64,000 nucleotides of DNA from Mycetocola_B reblochoni (GCF_003667525.1 NZ_RCUW01000012.1:27341-91340); one strand, 5' to 3'. Positions 27,686 through 37,534 are shown, numbered from the stretch's first letter. A program made the numbers and translations. The notes: generated by a model from the letters alone, not told the origin.

Positions 27686-27880
27686 TCAGTCCTCGCCGGA
27701 CTCCTTCGCGTCCTCCTCCGCCCAGCGCCGCGAGTTCTCGGCGAGGGTCTCCGGCGCCCTGGCCGCCTCCTCGCGCGTCGCGAAGGGCCCGGCACGGTCG
27801 ACGGCGGGCGAGACGAGGCCGTACTCCACCTCTCCGGACGTGAGGTTGTACCAGTACGAGTATTCTCCGTCTGCGGTCAC
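27686..27880 (-). CDS. Small SPOR-domain-like protein
   Basis: A 64-residue protein with an EYSYWYNLTSGEVEYG opening and GPFATREEAARA, a pattern seen in short actinobacterial proteins annotated as SPOR-domain-containing and found beside map. The role is unknown; SPOR modules in larger proteins bind denuded glycan strands. GTG at 27880 has GAGAGGAG about 6 nt upstream. It is divergent from map and followed by a strong terminator. Confidence 0.7.
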   Translation of the reverse strand: MTADGEYSYWYNLTSGEVEYGLVSPAVDRAGPFATREEAARAPETLAENSRRWAEEDAKESGED

Positions 27881-27913
27881 AGCGGCTCCTCTCGGGTCGA
27901 TTAGTCTGCTGTC

Positions 27914-28795
27914 ATGCCCAAAGATACCCTCGGCCACCTCACACCCGGTCGTGTCGGTCCGCTGCGCGTCGTCCCGCCGAGCATCGTCCGACCCGAGTAC
28001 GTCGGAAAGGCGGCCCCGGCTCCGTACACCGGCTCCAACGTCTACTCCGCGGAGCGCATCGAGGCGATCCGCCGGGCAGGTCGGATCGCGGCCGACGCGA
28101 TCGCCCTCGTCGGCGAGAACGTCCGGCCGGGCGTCACGACCGACGAGCTCGACGCCATCGGCCACGCCTTTGTCGTTGAGCACGGCGCGTACCCCTCGAC
28201 GCTCGGCTACCGGGGGTACCCGAAGTCGATCTGCTCCTCCGTCAACGAGGTCGTCTGCCACGGCATCCCGGACGACACCGTGCTCGAGGACGGCGACATC
28301 GTCAACATCGACATCACCGCCTACCTCGACGGCGTGCACGGCGACTCCAACCGCACCTTCGTCGTCGGCGATGCGCCGCAGGAGACGCTCGACCTGGTGA
28401 ACCGCACCGAGCAGGCACTGCTTCGCGGCATCAAGGCCGTCGCCCCCGGCCGGGAGGTCAACGTCATCGGCCGGACCATCGAGTCCTACGCGCGTCGCTT
28501 CGGCTACGGCGTCGTCCGCGACTTCACCGGTCACGGGGTGGGCGAGGCCTTCCACTCGGGCCTCATCATCCCCCACTACGACTCGGCGCCGGCGTACAGC
28601 GACGTGATGGTCCCCGGCATGGTCTTCACGATTGAGCCGATGCTGACGCTCGGCACCCACGAGTGGGACATGTGGGCCGACGACTGGACCGTCACCACCA
28701 AGGACCGCTCGCTCACCGCCCAGTTCGAGCACACCCTGGTGGTCACCGACACCGGCGCGGACATCCTCACCCTTCCCACCCCGGTCGGGAGCTGA
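27914..28795 (+). CDS. map: Methionine aminopeptidase, type I
   Basis: A 293-residue MetAP that removes the initiator Met. Metal ligands are visible: the two Asp in NIDITAYLDGVHGDSNRTF, His in FTGHGVGEAF, Glu in TIEPML and Glu in QFEHTLVV. An N-terminal extension of about 45 residues precedes the catalytic fold, as in the longer actinobacterial isozyme. TAGTCT (27902-27907) plus six bases precede the ATG, indicating leaderless transcription. The ppgK GTG follows 5 bp after the stop. Confidence 0.95.
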   Translation: MPKDTLGHLTPGRVGPLRVVPPSIVRPEYVGKAAPAPYTGSNVYSAERIEAIRRAGRIAADAIALVGENVRPGVTTDELDAIGHAFVVEHGAYPSTLGYRGYPKSICSSVNEVVCHGIPDDTVLEDGDIVNIDITAYLDGVHGDSNRTFVVGDAPQETLDLVNRTEQALLRGIKAVAPGREVNVIGRTIESYARRFGYGVVRDFTGHGVGEAFHSGLIIPHYDSAPAYSDVMVPGMVFTIEPMLTLGTHEWDMWADDWTVTTKDRSLTAQFEHTLVVTDTGADILTLPTPVGS

Positions 28796-28800
28796 TCGAG

Positions 28801-29583
28801 GTGGCACAGGCACGCACGCAGGCCCCCGCCATCGGCATCGACATCGGCGGGACGGGCATCAAGGGCGCGCTCGTCGACGTCGTCCACGGCGAACTCCTCA
28901 GCGACCGGGTCAAGCTGCCCACCCCGCAGGGCGGGCACCCCGACGACATCGCCGAGGTCGTCGCCTCGATCGTCGACAGCCTGCCCGCGGGCGACCACTC
29001 CGTCGGGGTGTGCTTCCCCGCCGTCGTCAGGGCGGGCCGCACGATGTCGGCGGCGAACGTGTCCGACGAGTGGATCGGCCTCGACGCGCAGTCGCTGTTC
29101 GAGAGACGCCTCGGCCGGCCGATCGCGATCCTCAACGACGCCGACGCCGCCGGGGTCGCCGAGCTGAGCTACGGCGCCGCCGGAGGGACCGCAGGGGTCA
29201 CGATCGTCACCACCCTCGGCACCGGGATCGGCTCCGCGCTGCTCATCAACGGCGTGCTGGTGCCCAACACGGAGCTCGGTCACCTGGAGATCGACGGCGG
29301 CGACGCCGAACAGGCCGCGGCCTACTCGGCGAAGGAGCGGGAGGGGCTGGACTGGGCGGAGTGGGCGCAGCGGCTGCAGCGCTACTACTCGACGCTGGAG
29401 ATGCTGTTCTCTCCCGACCTGATCGTCGTCGGCGGCGGCGTGTCCAAGCACCACGAGAGCTTCCTCCCGCTGCTGTCGCTGACCGCTCCGATCGTTCCGG
29501 CCACGTTCCGCAACAACGCGGGGATCCTCGGCGCGGCGTCCGTCGGCTCGCACGTCGTGACGAGCCCTCCCCCGCTCGGCTGA
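28801..29583 (+). CDS. ppgK: Polyphosphate glucokinase
   Basis: A 260-residue ROK-type kinase that phosphorylates glucose using inorganic polyphosphate or ATP. GIDIGGTGIKGALVD is the phosphate-binding motif. The NDADAAGVAEL catalytic segment and TTLGTGIGSALLING are typical of PpgK, followed by NTELGHLEIDG. The length is normal. The GTG at 28801 lies 5 bp after map, so they form an operon. A strong bidirectional hairpin follows. Confidence 0.9.
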   Translation: MAQARTQAPAIGIDIGGTGIKGALVDVVHGELLSDRVKLPTPQGGHPDDIAEVVASIVDSLPAGDHSVGVCFPAVVRAGRTMSAANVSDEWIGLDAQSLFERRLGRPIAILNDADAAGVAELSYGAAGGTAGVTIVTTLGTGIGSALLINGVLVPNTELGHLEIDGGDAEQAAAYSAKEREGLDWAEWAQRLQRYYSTLEMLFSPDLIVVGGGVSKHHESFLPLLSLTAPIVPATFRNNAGILGAASVGSHVVTSPPPLG

Positions 29584-29605
29584 GCGGGACGCACGCGGAG
29601 ACACG

Positions 29606-29649
29606 ACACGGCGGCGGCCGCATCCGGGTGGATGCGGCCGCCGCCGTGT
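29606..29649. terminator. Bidirectional terminator between ppgK and rnpB
   Basis: A 20-bp perfect stem (29606-29625 with 29630-29649) with a gggt loop lies between the converging ppgK and RNase P RNA genes. Confidence 0.85.
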
Positions 29650-29650
29650 G

Positions 29651-30012
<362 letters not shown>

Positions 30013-30037
30013 CTCCCAGTCTAGCCCGCGACCGGGG

Positions 30038-30775
30038 TCACCAGATGCCCGACTCCTCGGTGCGCACGAGGATGCACGAGCACTCGGGGCACTGGACGAC
30101 CTCGTCGGCCGGGGCGCGCCTGACCTCCTCGAGGTCCGCCCCCGTCAGCGTGATCGTGCAGCCGCCGCAGGCGCGCTGGCGCAGCAGGGCCGCCCCGATG
30201 CCGCCGCGGGCGCGGCGCTGCTCGTACAGCGCGAGGAGGTCGGCGTCGACGAGGTCGGCGAGGGCCTGCCGCTGACCGAGGTTCGAGGCCGTCTCGGCGT
30301 TCAGCCTGTCCAGCTCCGCCTCGCGCTCCGCCGCAGCCCTGGTCAGCTCCTCACCGAGGCGCCCGTCGACGTCGCGGGCCTCGGTCACGCGCGCCTCGGC
30401 CGCCTCGGCACGTTCCATCACCTCGAGCAGGACCTCGTCGAGCACGCCCCTGCGGGCCACGAGCGACTGGATCTCCGCTTCGAGCGCCTGCGCGTCCTTG
30501 GCGGAGCCGCCCGCGGCGAGACGTGTGCGGTCGCGGTCGAGCCGCTGCTCGACCATCGCGCTGTCCGCCTCGAGCTTGGCCTGCTCGCTGGCGATGTCCT
30601 CCTGCGCGCCGACATGGCGGGCCAGCTCGATCCGGTGTCCGTCCCGCTCGGCTGTGAGCGTTCGGATGTGGGCGTCCTGAGGGAGCGAGCGCGCGCGATG
30701 CCGGAGGGTGTTGAGGGCGTTGTCGATCTGCTGCAGGTCGAGCAGTCGCTTCTGTTCGGTGACGGTGGCTTTCAC
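30038..30775 (-). CDS. C4-type zinc ribbon, coiled-coil protein
   Basis: A 245-residue protein. The first about 180 residues form a long charged coiled coil (LLDLQQIDNALNTLRHRARS onward). The C-terminus has a zinc ribbon with CGGC and CPEC. This widespread actinobacterial family lies next to nif3-like genes and is of unknown function; a nucleic-acid or chaperone role has been suggested from the fold only. The GTG at 30775 has AAGGA about 8 nt upstream. It is downstream of the Nif3-like gene, 38 bp apart, in the same operon. Confidence 0.82.
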   Translation of the reverse strand: MKATVTEQKRLLDLQQIDNALNTLRHRARSLPQDAHIRTLTAERDGHRIELARHVGAQEDIASEQAKLEADSAMVEQRLDRDRTRLAAGGSAKDAQALEAEIQSLVARRGVLDEVLLEVMERAEAAEARVTEARDVDGRLGEELTRAAAEREAELDRLNAETASNLGQRQALADLVDADLLALYEQRRARGGIGAALLRQRACGGCTITLTGADLEEVRRAPADEVVQCPECSCILVRTEESGIW

Positions 30776-30813
30776 GCGGTGTCCTTCATACGGGGAGGGC
30801 GAGGGGTGACGGG

Positions 30814-31626
30814 TCAGTGGACGACGAAGTCGAAGGGGTCCGTGCGACGTCGGCTGACGGTGATCTCGGCGTCGGGGACGAGCTCGGCCAGCTGCAGCGC
30901 GGCGGTGTCGAGCCAGAGCGACTCGGCCGCCCAATGCGACACGTCCACGAGGGCGGCCCCGTCGCCGAGGAGGGACTGCTCCCTGAACTCGGACGCCGGG
31001 TGGTGGCGGAGGTCGCTGGTGACGTACACGTCGGCTCCCGCTGCGCGGGCGTCGCCGAGCAGCGAGTCACCCGCCCCTCCGCAGAGCGCGACGCGAGACA
31101 CGGTCTGTTCCGGGTCCCCGGCCACGCGCAGCCCCTGCGCGGTGTCAGGGAACAGCGCGGCGCACCGCTCCGCGAACTCGCGCAGTGACGTCGACGCGGG
31201 CAGATCGCCGACCCGGCCGATCCCCGTCGCCCCGTCGGGGCGGGCGGACAGGGGGCTGACGTCACGCAGCACGAGGGCATCCGCGATGACGGCAGACACG
31301 CCGCCGACGACGACGTCCGCGTTCGTGTGGCAGCTCAGCAGGGCACAGTCGGCGCGGATGAGGCGCGCGATCAGCGCACCCTTGTACCCGTCCTCCGCGA
31401 CGCTCGTGACGCCGCGGAGCAGGAGGGGGTGATGGGTGATGACGAGGTCGACGTCGAGTTCCTCGGCCTCGGACACCACGGCGGCGACAGGGTCGACGGC
31501 GAGCAGGATCCGACGGATGGTCGTCGCTCGGTTGCCGCAGACGAGACCGCTGGCGTCCCAGGACTCCTGGCCGGAGAAGGGCCAGATCCGGTCGATGCCG
31601 GTGATGATCTCGTCGAGGGTGGTCAC
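30814..31626 (-). CDS. Nif3-like dinuclear metal center protein
   Basis: A 270-residue Nif3/YbgI/YqfO-family protein. The metal-site motif LVITHHPLLLRG, the SCHTNADVVVGG segment and the C-terminal VYVTSDLRHHPA and VDVSHWAAE stretches match the family. The biochemical role is unresolved; some relatives are described as GTP cyclohydrolase I type 2 homologs. The GTG at 31626 is preceded by TAGGCT (31633-31638) and six bases, so it is a leaderless mRNA that also carries the zinc-ribbon gene. Confidence 0.88.
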   Translation of the reverse strand: MTTLDEIITGIDRIWPFSGQESWDASGLVCGNRATTIRRILLAVDPVAAVVSEAEELDVDLVITHHPLLLRGVTSVAEDGYKGALIARLIRADCALLSCHTNADVVVGGVSAVIADALVLRDVSPLSARPDGATGIGRVGDLPASTSLREFAERCAALFPDTAQGLRVAGDPEQTVSRVALCGGAGDSLLGDARAAGADVYVTSDLRHHPASEFREQSLLGDGAALVDVSHWAAESLWLDTAALQLAELVPDAEITVSRRRTDPFDFVVH

Positions 31627-31742
31627 CGCTCCAGCCTACGGCCTCGCGGCGGGGAGGGGCGACGGCGGCGACGGCCTGGACGCCTCGGGCGGCCGCCGCC
31701 CCCCGCCGACCGCGTCCCGTCGCTGTCGGCGCCCCTCCGCAC

Positions 31743-32354
31743 TCACCGCCGGCGCGCGGGGACCTCGGGCTCGCCGAGCGAGAGCATCAGGCGGTTCGCC
31801 CAGTTGAAGAAGGCGGCACCGTGGATGACGTCGGAGATCTCCTCGTCACCGAGTCCCTGGGCGCGGAGCGAGGCGATGTCGTCCGTGCCGAACGCCGAAG
31901 GCACCCGCGTCAGAGCGACGGACGCGTCGACGACGGCACGCCAGCGCGGCTCAAGCGGCGCCTCGACGCCCTCGTCGAGCAGCCGTTGCACCTCCTCGCT
32001 GCGACCGGACTGCTCGGAGGCGAAGCGCGAGTGCACCGAGGCGCAGAACACGCAGCCGTTCAGGCGCGATGTCGCGGCCGCCGCGAGCTCCCGCTCCGCC
32101 CTCGGCGCACCGCCGTCGGTGTTGTAGAAGATGTCGTTGTCCGTGAGGGTGCGAGCTCTGAGGATCTCGGGGTCCCGCGCGAGCAGCGCGAAGTACGGCA
32201 TGTCGGCGCGCTGACGGTCGACGACGCCGTCCCAGTGGCGATCGGTGAAGTCCGCTTTCGGCAGCGGCTGGAGCCAGGGCACCCATCCGAGGGACTCCTG
32301 GGTGAACCGCTCGGGGGCGACGACGTCGTCCCGCTCGATGGTGGTCTCGCTCAT
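31743..32354 (-). CDS. AhpD-like alkylhydroperoxidase-domain protein
   Basis: A 203-residue carboxymuconolactone-decarboxylase-fold protein carrying the redox motif NGCVFCASVHSRFA (CxxC plus downstream His), the hallmark of AhpD-type peroxidatic or disulfide activity. It resembles the Avi_7169-type alkylhydroperoxidase family known from this operon type (recalled, not searched). The start overlaps the preceding CMD gene by 4 bp. It is the last gene of the seven-gene ABC/monooxygenase operon. It probably detoxifies or processes a product of the luciferase-like monooxygenase; that role is inferred. Confidence 0.78.
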   Translation of the reverse strand: MSETTIERDDVVAPERFTQESLGWVPWLQPLPKADFTDRHWDGVVDRQRADMPYFALLARDPEILRARTLTDNDIFYNTDGGAPRAERELAAAATSRLNGCVFCASVHSRFASEQSGRSEEVQRLLDEGVEAPLEPRWRAVVDASVALTRVPSAFGTDDIASLRAQGLGDEEISDVIHGAAFFNWANRLMLSLGEPEVPARRR

Positions 32355-32959
32355 CGCTGCTCCTTCTCGATGTCCCGCTGAAGCGCACGGAGCCCGATGA
32401 CGACCCGTGCCTGGAAGTTGACGAAGGCGACCAGCTGCGACAGCGTCACCACGTCGGTGGTGCTCCACCCGGCGTCCAGCAGGCTGTGCAGGGCCGCGGC
32501 GCTGGCCTCGCGCGGACGAAACACGAGCAGGTGGGCGTGAGCCAGGATCCGCGCCAGACGGACACCGAGGACCGACTCCAGCTCCGGGCCCGGCTGCCAG
32601 CGCAGTCCCCCCGTCGACTCCGCGGCGAGGCCGGACTCCCGGTACGCGCCGTAGGGGCCGACGACGGCGGACTCGGCGACGGCCGCGTCGAGCGCGGCGA
32701 GCAGGTCCGCGGCGCCGTGGTCCACGGCCGCGGCCCGGTAGAACTCCGCCAGATCGCTCTCCCTCAGCAGGGCGGAGGTGAACGCGGCGACGACGGCGCG
32801 GTCCGCGAGGGACACCCCGCCGATCGCGACCGGTTCGAAGAGCGCCTCATAGCTGCGCTGGGCGTTCTCCCTCGCCTGGGGCCGGACGGAGCGGACGGCG
32901 TCGAGCCTGTCCCCCGGCGCGATGGCGAGGATCTCGTCGATCACGTCGATGTCACTCAT
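32351..32959 (-). CDS. CMD-fold protein, Avi_7170-like
   Basis: A 202-residue helical protein of the carboxymuconolactone decarboxylase superfamily, without a CxxC pair. DRAVVAAFTSALLRESDLAEF and the C-terminal DAGWSTTDVVTLSQLVAFVN are CMD-like helices. The pair with the following AhpD-like gene recalls the two halves of the E. coli protein YciW (from memory). It overlaps its neighbours on both sides by 4 bp. The catalytic role, if any, is unknown. Confidence 0.72.
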   Translation of the reverse strand: MSDIDVIDEILAIAPGDRLDAVRSVRPQARENAQRSYEALFEPVAIGGVSLADRAVVAAFTSALLRESDLAEFYRAAAVDHGAADLLAALDAAVAESAVVGPYGAYRESGLAAESTGGLRWQPGPELESVLGVRLARILAHAHLLVFRPREASAAALHSLLDAGWSTTDVVTLSQLVAFVNFQARVVIGLRALQRDIEKEQR

Positions 32960-33975
32960 GGCTGTTCCTTTCTCTGCGTCGTCGTTCCCCAGCCCAGCCG
33001 CGGGGCCACGACGGTGGCCAGCAGCTCGGTCGAGCGCAGGATGAGCTCGTGCGGGGGGTCGATCGAGTGGACCTGGAAGGACACCTGCGTCGCCCGGGCC
33101 AGCGCGGTGTCCGCGGCGAGGGACTCGGTGACCTCGTCGACGCCGCCGACGTGGACGTCGAGGCGGGCGAGCAGCTCGTCGTCGTCCAGCTCGGTCCCGT
33201 CGGTGCCGATGGTCGCGGCGACGATCGGCTGCGAGCGGTACGCGGCCACCGCCAGACGCCTGGCGCCTGCGGGGTCGTCGCTGATGAACAGCGTCCTCGC
33301 CACGCTGATCCGCGGCGTCGCCCCCGTCGGAAGCGCGTCGAGGTAGGCGTCGATGAGCGGGTTCTGCACGCCCCAGAGCGGTGCCTCCCGCGCGCCGTCC
33401 GGCCGCGGCTGCGTCCGTGAGAGCTGCAGACCACGGCTCTGCTGCCCGGCGCGCACGGCGAGCGGCGCGCTGAACGTCGCGAACCAGATCCGCCGGGCGA
33501 GCGAGCCGGCTGCGGGGTAGAGCCGGTTGCCGTCGCCGAGGTCGTCCCCGCCGAGGGCGGCGTCGAGGACGGCGAGCTTGCGGTCGAACAGCTCGCGCCG
33601 CTCGGCGAAGCTCGCGCCGAACGCCCCGAAGGAGCTCGGCGTCCCCCCGGTGCCGAGGCCGAGCTCAAGGCGGCCCCCGCTGATCAGGTCGGCGACGGCG
33701 GCGTCCTCGGCGACGCGCACCGGGTCCTCCATGCCGAGGGTGATGATTCCGGTCCCGAGCCGGATGCGCGAGGTCGCGGCCGCGACGGCGGCGAGGAACA
33801 CCAGCGGGGAGGGCAGTCCGCCCTCCCGCTCGTGGAAGTGGTGCTGGGCGACCCAGGCGCTGTCGAAGCCGAGGCCCTCGGCGTGCCGGATCTGCTCGGT
33901 GGCGAGGCGGTAGCGCTCCGCCGCGGGGACGTCGTCGAGCAGTCGGGTGAAGAAGGCGAGCTGTGGTCGGGTCAC
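32956..33975 (-). CDS. Luciferase-like FMN-dependent monooxygenase
   Basis: A 339-residue bacterial-luciferase-like (LLM) TIM-barrel protein. AEGLGFDSAWVAQHHFHE, TSRIRLGTGIITLGMEDPVR, and SGGRLELGLGTGG are typical flavin-binding segments. The operon context (ABC importer, two CMD proteins) fits the KPN_01858-type LLM family. Such enzymes often oxygenate sulfur or nitrogen organics, so an imported organosulfur substrate is possible but unproven. It overlaps the upstream ABC ATPase by 4 bp. Confidence 0.82.
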   Translation of the reverse strand: MTRPQLAFFTRLLDDVPAAERYRLATEQIRHAEGLGFDSAWVAQHHFHEREGGLPSPLVFLAAVAAATSRIRLGTGIITLGMEDPVRVAEDAAVADLISGGRLELGLGTGGTPSSFGAFGASFAERRELFDRKLAVLDAALGGDDLGDGNRLYPAAGSLARRIWFATFSAPLAVRAGQQSRGLQLSRTQPRPDGAREAPLWGVQNPLIDAYLDALPTGATPRISVARTLFISDDPAGARRLAVAAYRSQPIVAATIGTDGTELDDDELLARLDVHVGGVDEVTESLAADTALARATQVSFQVHSIDPPHELILRSTELLATVVAPRLGWGTTTQRKEQP

Positions 33976-35624
33976 GGGGTGGTCCTTTCCGCCGGGGCGG
34001 TCGGTGTCGCCCGGCCGTGCGGACGGCGGCCGGGGATGGCGTCGAGCAGGGAGCGGGTGTACGCGTCGGCGGGCGAGTCGAACACGTCCGACACGGGCCC
34101 CTGCTCGACGATCCGTCCCCGCCGCATGACGCTGACCTCGTGGGAGATCCGCCTGACCACGGCGAGGTCGTGAGAGATGAACAGGTAGCTGACGCCGCGC
34201 TCATCCTGCAACCGCTGCAGCAGCTCGAGGAGCTGCGCCTGCACCGTCACGTCGAGCGCGGAGACGGCCTCGTCGAGGACGACAAGCTCCGGGTCGAGAA
34301 CCAGGGCCCGCGCGATCGCCACCCGCTGGCGCTGGCCGCCGGACAGCTCGCTCGGACGCCGGCCGAGGACGCTCGACGGCAGTGCCACTTGCTCGACGAG
34401 CTCCGCTGCTCGCGCCCGCCGGGCCGGGGCGGCACCCAGCCGGAAGTTGCGCAGCGGCTCCGCGACGATCTGCTCGACCGTCTGCCGCGGGTCGAGGGAG
34501 GCGAAGGGGTTCTGGTAGACCATCTGCACCCGGCGACGCTGCACGCGCATCTCCTCGCGGCCGAGGCCGGTGATGTCGGTGCCGGACAGGCGGACGGTGC
34601 CGGCGTCGGGCGCGGTGAAGCCGAGCACGATGCGCGCCGTTGTGGTCTTGCCCGATCCGGACTCACCGACGATCGCGTGCGTGGTGCCGGGCGCGATGCG
34701 GAGGGAGACGTCATCGACCGCGCGGAACACCTCGCCGCGACCGACGGGGAACTCCTTCACCAGCCCGGCGATCTCCAGAACGGGAGGGGCCGTGCGGGCC
34801 GCGTCGGGGACTGTCCTGACCGTGACGTCGCCGAGCGAGGGGGCGTCGGCGAGGAGCCGCCGGGTGTAGTCGTCCGACGGGGCGGCGAGCAGGGCGTCGG
34901 TCGCGCCGGCCTCGCGCACCCGGCCGTCCTTGAGGACGAGCAGCCGGTCCGCCCTGTCCGCGGCGACGGCGAGGTCGTGCGTGATCATCAGAACACTCGT
35001 CCCGTTCTCGCGGCGCAGGTCGTCGATGAGGTCGAGGATCGTGCGCTGCACGGTCACGTCGAGCGCGCTCGTGGCCTCGTCGGCGATGAGCAGCTCCGGC
35101 TCGAGCGCGATCGCCGCGGCGATGAGGACGCGTTGCCTCATGCCGCCGGAGAGCTCGTGCGGGAACTGACGCGCACGCCGCGCCGGCTCCGGGATGCCGA
35201 CACGCTCCAGCAGGTCGATCACACGCCGCGACCGCGCCGCCGCATCCTTCCAGCGGTGGATGAGCAGCGCCTCGGCGACCGTGTCTCCGATCCGCTTCAC
35301 CGGGTTCAGCGAGGTCACCGGGTCCTGGGGGATCCACCCGATCCGGGCACCCCTGACCGCGCGCATGCGACGGTCGGACCAGCCGGTGATGTCGGTGTCG
35401 CCGAGGTGCACCGTGCCGCCGGTGACGCGGCCGTTGGCGGCGAGCAGACCGGTGACCGCCTGCGCCGTCGTGGTCTTGCCCGAGCCGGACTCGCCCACGA
35501 CGGCGAGGACCTCCCCCCTGCCGAGCTCGAGGTCCACGCCGCGGAGCACCTCCAGGCTGTTCCGTCCGACCGTGTAGGCGACGGAGAGGTCGCGCACCGT
35601 GAGGACGCTGTCGTACGCGGTCAT
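33972..35624 (-). CDS. ABC transporter ATPase, fused DppD-DppF type
   Basis: A 550-residue protein with two complete ABC modules. Walker A GESGSGKTTTAQ lies near residue 40 and a second GESGSGKTTTAR near residue 325. Each has its signature (LSGGMRQRVLIA, then LSGGQRQRVAIA) and a Walker B (LLIADEATSALD, then LVVLDEAVSALD). The fusion energises the oligopeptide/nickel-class importer encoded upstream. Start and stop overlap the neighbouring genes by 4 bp each. Confidence 0.9.
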   Translation of the reverse strand: MTAYDSVLTVRDLSVAYTVGRNSLEVLRGVDLELGRGEVLAVVGESGSGKTTTAQAVTGLLAANGRVTGGTVHLGDTDITGWSDRRMRAVRGARIGWIPQDPVTSLNPVKRIGDTVAEALLIHRWKDAAARSRRVIDLLERVGIPEPARRARQFPHELSGGMRQRVLIAAAIALEPELLIADEATSALDVTVQRTILDLIDDLRRENGTSVLMITHDLAVAADRADRLLVLKDGRVREAGATDALLAAPSDDYTRRLLADAPSLGDVTVRTVPDAARTAPPVLEIAGLVKEFPVGRGEVFRAVDDVSLRIAPGTTHAIVGESGSGKTTTARIVLGFTAPDAGTVRLSGTDITGLGREEMRVQRRRVQMVYQNPFASLDPRQTVEQIVAEPLRNFRLGAAPARRARAAELVEQVALPSSVLGRRPSELSGGQRQRVAIARALVLDPELVVLDEAVSALDVTVQAQLLELLQRLQDERGVSYLFISHDLAVVRRISHEVSVMRRGRIVEQGPVSDVFDSPADAYTRSLLDAIPGRRPHGRATPTAPAERTTP

Positions 35625-36523
35625 CGTCTGTCCCTGTCGTTGAGTGCCGAGCTGATCCGGTTGGCGCTGATGACGACGGCGACGACCACGAGGCCGGGCA
35701 GCGTGGTCAGCCACCACGAGGTGGCTACGTAGTTCCGTCCCTCCGCGATCATCAGGCCCCACTCCGGCGTCGGCGGCGGCGCTCCGTAGCCGAGGAAGCC
35801 GAGCGTGGAGATCAGCAGGATCGCCGTCCCGAACTGCAGCGCGGCCAGGGCGACGACGGCGGTCAGCGAGTTGGGCAGCACGTGCCGGACGAGCACCGCG
35901 ACGCGACGTCCTCCGCTGGCGTAGGCCGCCTCGACGTAGTCGCTGCGCCGCACCCTGACGACCTCCGAGCGCGCGAGCCGGGCGAACGCCGCGATGCTCG
36001 TGATCCCGACCGCGACCGCCGCCTGCGCCGTGCCGAACCCGAGGATGATGATGATCGAGAGCATCAGCAGCAGCTGCGGGATCGCCAGCAGGACGTCGAC
36101 CAGGCGCATGATCGCCTCGGAGACGACGCCGTCGACGGCCCCGGCGACGACGCCGAGCACCGTGCCGACGACGAGCCCGACGCTCACGGCGATCAGCGCA
36201 CCGGACAGCGAGTGGATCGCACCGTGCACGACGCGGGAGTACATGTCGCGGCCGGTCGCATCGGTGCCGAACCAGTGGGCCGCGCCGGGTGCCTGCAAGG
36301 CATCGGCCGCGTTGCCCGCGACCGGGTCCGCCGGGGCGAACACCCCGGGCGCGATCGCCCAGGCGACCGCGACGGCGATGACGATCCAGGACAGCAGCAC
36401 GGTCGGCCGGACACGGCGTCGGCGCTCCGCACGTGTCCTCGCCCGCGGCGCGAAGCGCGCACCCCCGGAGGGGGACGCCTCCGTCCCGCCGGCGACGATG
36501 CTCTGCTCGGTCGGCGCGCTCAT
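35621..36523 (-). CDS. ABC transporter permease, DppC type
   Basis: A 300-residue permease with a basic cytosolic N-terminus of about 40 residues and six predicted membrane segments. HWFGTDATGRDMYSRVVHGA is the DppC/OppC N-terminal signature. The EAA loop is EAAYASGGRRVAVLVRHVLP. It overlaps the DppB-like gene and the ATPase gene by 4 bp each. It is part of the importer in this operon; substrate unknown. Confidence 0.88.
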   Translation of the reverse strand: MSAPTEQSIVAGGTEASPSGGARFAPRARTRAERRRRVRPTVLLSWIVIAVAVAWAIAPGVFAPADPVAGNAADALQAPGAAHWFGTDATGRDMYSRVVHGAIHSLSGALIAVSVGLVVGTVLGVVAGAVDGVVSEAIMRLVDVLLAIPQLLLMLSIIIILGFGTAQAAVAVGITSIAAFARLARSEVVRVRRSDYVEAAYASGGRRVAVLVRHVLPNSLTAVVALAALQFGTAILLISTLGFLGYGAPPPTPEWGLMIAEGRNYVATSWWLTTLPGLVVVAVVISANRISSALNDRDRR

Positions 36524-37473
36524 GCGCTCACCGCCTTCCGGCCCCGCACGGTGGAGCGCAGTCGGGGGTCGAGGACCGGGTACAGCAGGTCGACGACCAG
36601 GTTGATGACCACGAACACGAGCGCCGACAGCAGCACGACGGCCTGCAGCACGGGCGTGTCCTGCTGGCTGACCGCCTGCTCGGTGATGCGGCCGATGCCC
36701 GCTCGACCGAACACCGTCTCGGTCACCACCGCGCCGCCGATCAGCTCGCCGAAGAGCAGCCCGGCCATGGTGAGGGTGGGCAGCAGGGCGTTGCGCAGCA
36801 CATTGCGGCCCAGGACCCACCCCGCGCCGGCGCCCCTCGCCCTGACGACGGCGACAAAGGGCTGCGCACCGATCTCGTCGAAGCTGCGGAGCAGGATCTG
36901 CGCGAGCGGTGCCGAGATCGGCACGGCGAGGGTCAGGACGGGAAGGATCAGGCCCTCGATCGGGCCGGGGTTGATCACCGAGACCAGGCCAAGCTGGAAC
37001 GAGAACAGCTGCACGAGCATGATCCCCAACCAGAACACCGGCACCGAGACGAACAGCGACGGCAGGGCTCGCAGCGCTGTGCCCAGCCAGGCGAAGCGGC
37101 TGAGCGTGGCCGTGACCGCGAGCGCGACCGCCACCACGACGGCGAGGACGAAACCGCTCAGCGCGAGCACGAGGGTGTTCGGCAGCGCGTCGGCGATCAG
37201 CCGTGACACCGGAGTGCCGCTGACGACGGAGTACCCGAAGTCACCGCCGAGGAAGCCGAGCAGCGTGTGGCCGTACTGCGCGACGAGCGGCACGTCCGCC
37301 CCGTAGCTCTCCCTGATGCGGGCGATCTGCTCCGGCGAGAGCCCCAGCTCGGGGTTCTGGAACTTGATCATGATCGCGTCGCCCGGCATCGCCTGCAGCA
37401 GCACGAAGGCCGCCGTGAAGGCGATGAGCAGCACGAGCGCGGCCTGGGCGACGCGGCCGAGGACGTATCTCAC
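36520..37473 (-). CDS. ABC transporter permease, DppB type
   Basis: A 317-residue permease with about six membrane segments. It has MPGDAIMIKFQNPELGLSPE after the first segment, a periplasmic-type loop, and an EAA-loop region around VRARGAGAGWVLGRNVLRNA. The GTG at 37473 is chosen because homologs start RYVLGRVAQ and GAGAGG lies about 9 nt upstream. It partners the DppC-type permease downstream. Confidence 0.87.
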   Translation of the reverse strand: MRYVLGRVAQAALVLLIAFTAAFVLLQAMPGDAIMIKFQNPELGLSPEQIARIRESYGADVPLVAQYGHTLLGFLGGDFGYSVVSGTPVSRLIADALPNTLVLALSGFVLAVVVAVALAVTATLSRFAWLGTALRALPSLFVSVPVFWLGIMLVQLFSFQLGLVSVINPGPIEGLILPVLTLAVPISAPLAQILLRSFDEIGAQPFVAVVRARGAGAGWVLGRNVLRNALLPTLTMAGLLFGELIGGAVVTETVFGRAGIGRITEQAVSQQDTPVLQAVVLLSALVFVVINLVVDLLYPVLDPRLRSTVRGRKAVSA

Positions 37474-37534
37474 GGTGTGGTGCCTCTCTGCGAGGCCCCC
37501 GCGTGGCGGCACGATGGCCGCCACGCGGAGGACG

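Noticed and set aside
30614..31432. Plus-strand frames across the zinc-ribbon and Nif3 genes
   Set aside because: Both minus-strand genes carry clear family motifs and a leaderless promoter; the plus frames are Ser/Arg-rich shadows.
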